Assembly (NCBI GenBank): GCA_900758885.1
Contig: CAAETD010000070.1
Coordinates: 32,712-96,711, forward strand
From: an uncultured Collinsella sp.
GTDB lineage: Bacteria; Actinomycetota; Coriobacteriia; Coriobacteriales; Coriobacteriaceae
Length of the DNA: 64,000 bases
Direction: 5' to 3'
Positions 62,760-64,000 of the stretch are shown here, one piece after another (the stretch's first letter is position 1; every line of letters starts with the position of its first letter). Below the pieces are notes generated by a model. That model had not been told where the DNA came from. It did not search any database and saw only the letters and a list, made by a program, of their open reading frames with translations. The position numbers were made by a program, and so were the translations under genes.

Positions 62760-63341
62760 CTATACGAACCGGTCGGGATAGAGGGTCTTATAGCGAACCC
62801 AGGCATTATTGACACGAATCAAATAGGCTTGCGTCTCGGGAAAGGTAATCGCGTTATGGAGCGATGTGTTTTGCTGCGCCCACCCATCGACATTGCCCAT
62901 TCCGGCATTGTAAGCAGCAATAGCGCTATCCGTCGACCCATTGAAATACGTCAGCAGGTACGAAAGGTACGCGCAGCCAAATTCGATATTCGAAGCGGGG
63001 TCATTCAGGTTATCAGCAGAATACTCGTCCCCGTCGACAAGGCCCTTGGCAATCATGTCCTGAGCGGTTTCGGGCATAAGCTGCATCAATCCCTGAGCGC
63101 CTTGATTCGACTCAGCCTTGGGATCCCAATTCGATTCCGACTTTATGACAGCACACACCAGATACGGATCAAGATTGTGCGAAATGCTCGATTGCTTTAC
63201 GTACGCCTCGTAGTCAATTGGATACAAAGGCTTAAAGAAGACGGCAGGGGCATACGAGTAGACGAGCGAAATAAGACCGAAGACGAGCATAACGGCAAGT
63301 GGCGCCACGCGATACCACGTAAAGAAACGTGTCTTAGGCAT
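62760..63341 (-). CDS. Membrane-anchored lytic transglycosylase (SLT domain)
   Basis: A 193-residue protein with one N-terminal hydrophobic anchor (residues about 12-32) and an extracellular SLT lysozyme-like domain. The catalytic Glu69 is in KSESNW, followed by QGAQGLMQLMP and AIAAYNAGMGNV. It cleaves peptidoglycan glycan strands. Its start overlaps the coaE stop by eight bases, and uvrB follows downstream, so the three are one unit. Confidence 0.92.
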   Translation of the reverse strand: MPKTRFFTWYRVAPLAVMLVFGLISLVYSYAPAVFFKPLYPIDYEAYVKQSSISHNLDPYLVCAVIKSESNWDPKAESNQGAQGLMQLMPETAQDMIAKGLVDGDEYSADNLNDPASNIEFGCAYLSYLLTYFNGSTDSAIAAYNAGMGNVDGWAQQNTSLHNAITFPETQAYLIRVNNAWVRYKTLYPDRFV

Positions 63342-63975
63342 CGGCCTCCTCCTTATCCGCTACATCCCCGAAGCCATGGCGTGCAAGCCATGCGTCCAGT
63401 TGTTCATAGAGCGAGTTATCGCCAGCCGCATTATCGATTACCGTCGTAGCGAGATTACAAAGCGAAGCCTCATCAGGTTGGCATGCAGAGCGCGCATCAA
63501 AATCAGAGGACTCCATACCACGATGAATGGCACGCTCGCGACGAACTGCTAAAGGGGCGCTGATAACCAGAATTTCATCAGCCAGGCCAAAAGCATCCTC
63601 AAAACCAGTTGGGGCAGAAACCTCGACAACCGCAAAGGGGTAACGGGGGGACGAAACCGTACAGCAAACAGGATCGAGAATCCTCAGCGAAAGCTGCTCA
63701 ATGAGAACAGGGTGCACAATGCTATTGAGCCGCGCAACTGTATCAGGAGAGGCGAAAGCTCGAGCGGCAAGGACATTGCGGCGAATGCCGCCCTCCCCGT
63801 CCAGAATGTCCCAACCGAATTCTTCCGCGAGTGCATTGACGATATCGGAGCCTGGCACATACAGCGATTTGGCAAGCTCATCCAGATCGATAAGCATGGC
63901 GCCATGAGATTTGAGATAGCGGCAGGCAGTCGACTTACCCGAAGCAATATTGCCCAAGACAAAAACGGTAAACAT
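63334..63975 (-). CDS. coaE: Dephospho-CoA kinase
   Basis: A 213-residue P-loop kinase performing the last step of coenzyme A synthesis. The P-loop is GNIASGKST (residues 8-16), IDLDELAKSLY holds the conserved acidic residue, and the HPVL segment is the family signature. The ATG at 63975 follows GGGAGGG; a TTG just upstream was not preferred. Only 25 bases of upstream sequence are in the window. Confidence 0.92.
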   Translation of the reverse strand: MFTVFVLGNIASGKSTACRYLKSHGAMLIDLDELAKSLYVPGSDIVNALAEEFGWDILDGEGGIRRNVLAARAFASPDTVARLNSIVHPVLIEQLSLRILDPVCCTVSSPRYPFAVVEVSAPTGFEDAFGLADEILVISAPLAVRRERAIHRGMESSDFDARSACQPDEASLCNLATTVIDNAAGDNSLYEQLDAWLARHGFGDVADKEEADA

Positions 63976-64000
63976 CAAGCCCTCCCTAACGCCAATGCGA

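Overview
The window is a high-GC, gene-dense bacterial chromosome segment. Protein content and gene order point to a Coriobacteriia member close to Collinsella, a gut actinobacterium. The main clues are WhiA and RapZ next to a gap-pgk-tpiA-gpmI-secG glycolysis operon, SerC/SerA with a DUF1015 protein, a LytR-free LTA-synthase-like gene, and many short GC-rich intergenic hairpins. This placement is inference; no marker rRNA gene is present. I saw no tRNA, rRNA or CRISPR array.

Layout. 1-3.8 kb: serine biosynthesis (serC fragment, serA), an M20 peptidase and a DUF1015 protein. 3.9-9.5 kb: tandem histidine phosphatases, a nitroreductase behind a DtxR-like box, a DUF308 membrane protein, a YaiI/DUF188 protein, an ArsP_2-type metal exporter with a His-rich loop, and a DEDDh exonuclease. 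9.5-11.4 kb: an A/T-rich accessory patch with an orphan PD-(D/E)XK-like protein and a 254-bp element with long inverted ends. 11.4-14.9 kb: a metal-resistance unit (ArsR/CadC-type repressor, free-standing HMA protein, P1B ATPase) with two matching operators, a 127-nt inverted repeat, and a DtxR/MntR regulator. 15-24 kb: a Cof-type HAD phosphatase, an ABC-F protein, pstSCAB, a PepV-like dipeptidase and a second HAD phosphatase. 24-28 kb: DegV, a YafQ/DinJ toxin-antitoxin pair, a LOG protein and tgt. 28.2-28.9 kb: an IS200-type insertion sequence. 29-36 kb: secG, gpmI, tpiA, pgk, gap, whiA and rapZ.

36.2-46.6 kb is one long minus-strand operon that reads as a sialic acid (N-acetylneuraminate) uptake and catabolism unit. 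It runs from a peptide-type ABC transporter (lipoprotein, permease, permease-ATPase fusion, ATPase) through two AXE1-family esterases, a DapA/NanA aldolase and a ROK kinase to NanE. The upstream esterase has a normal nucleophile elbow. The downstream one has lost its serine and looks like a pseudoenzyme. The operon sits between rapZ and uvrC, which are neighbours in many actinobacteria.

46.9-64 kb: uvrC, murJ, ybaK, uvrA, an LTA-synthase-like protein, Mrp/NBP35, two FAD oxidoreductases, uvrB, a lytic transglycosylase and coaE. All three UvrABC excinuclease subunits lie within 16 kb. The most distinctive non-coding content is a set of inverted-repeat elements between genes, one of which is present twice in the window.
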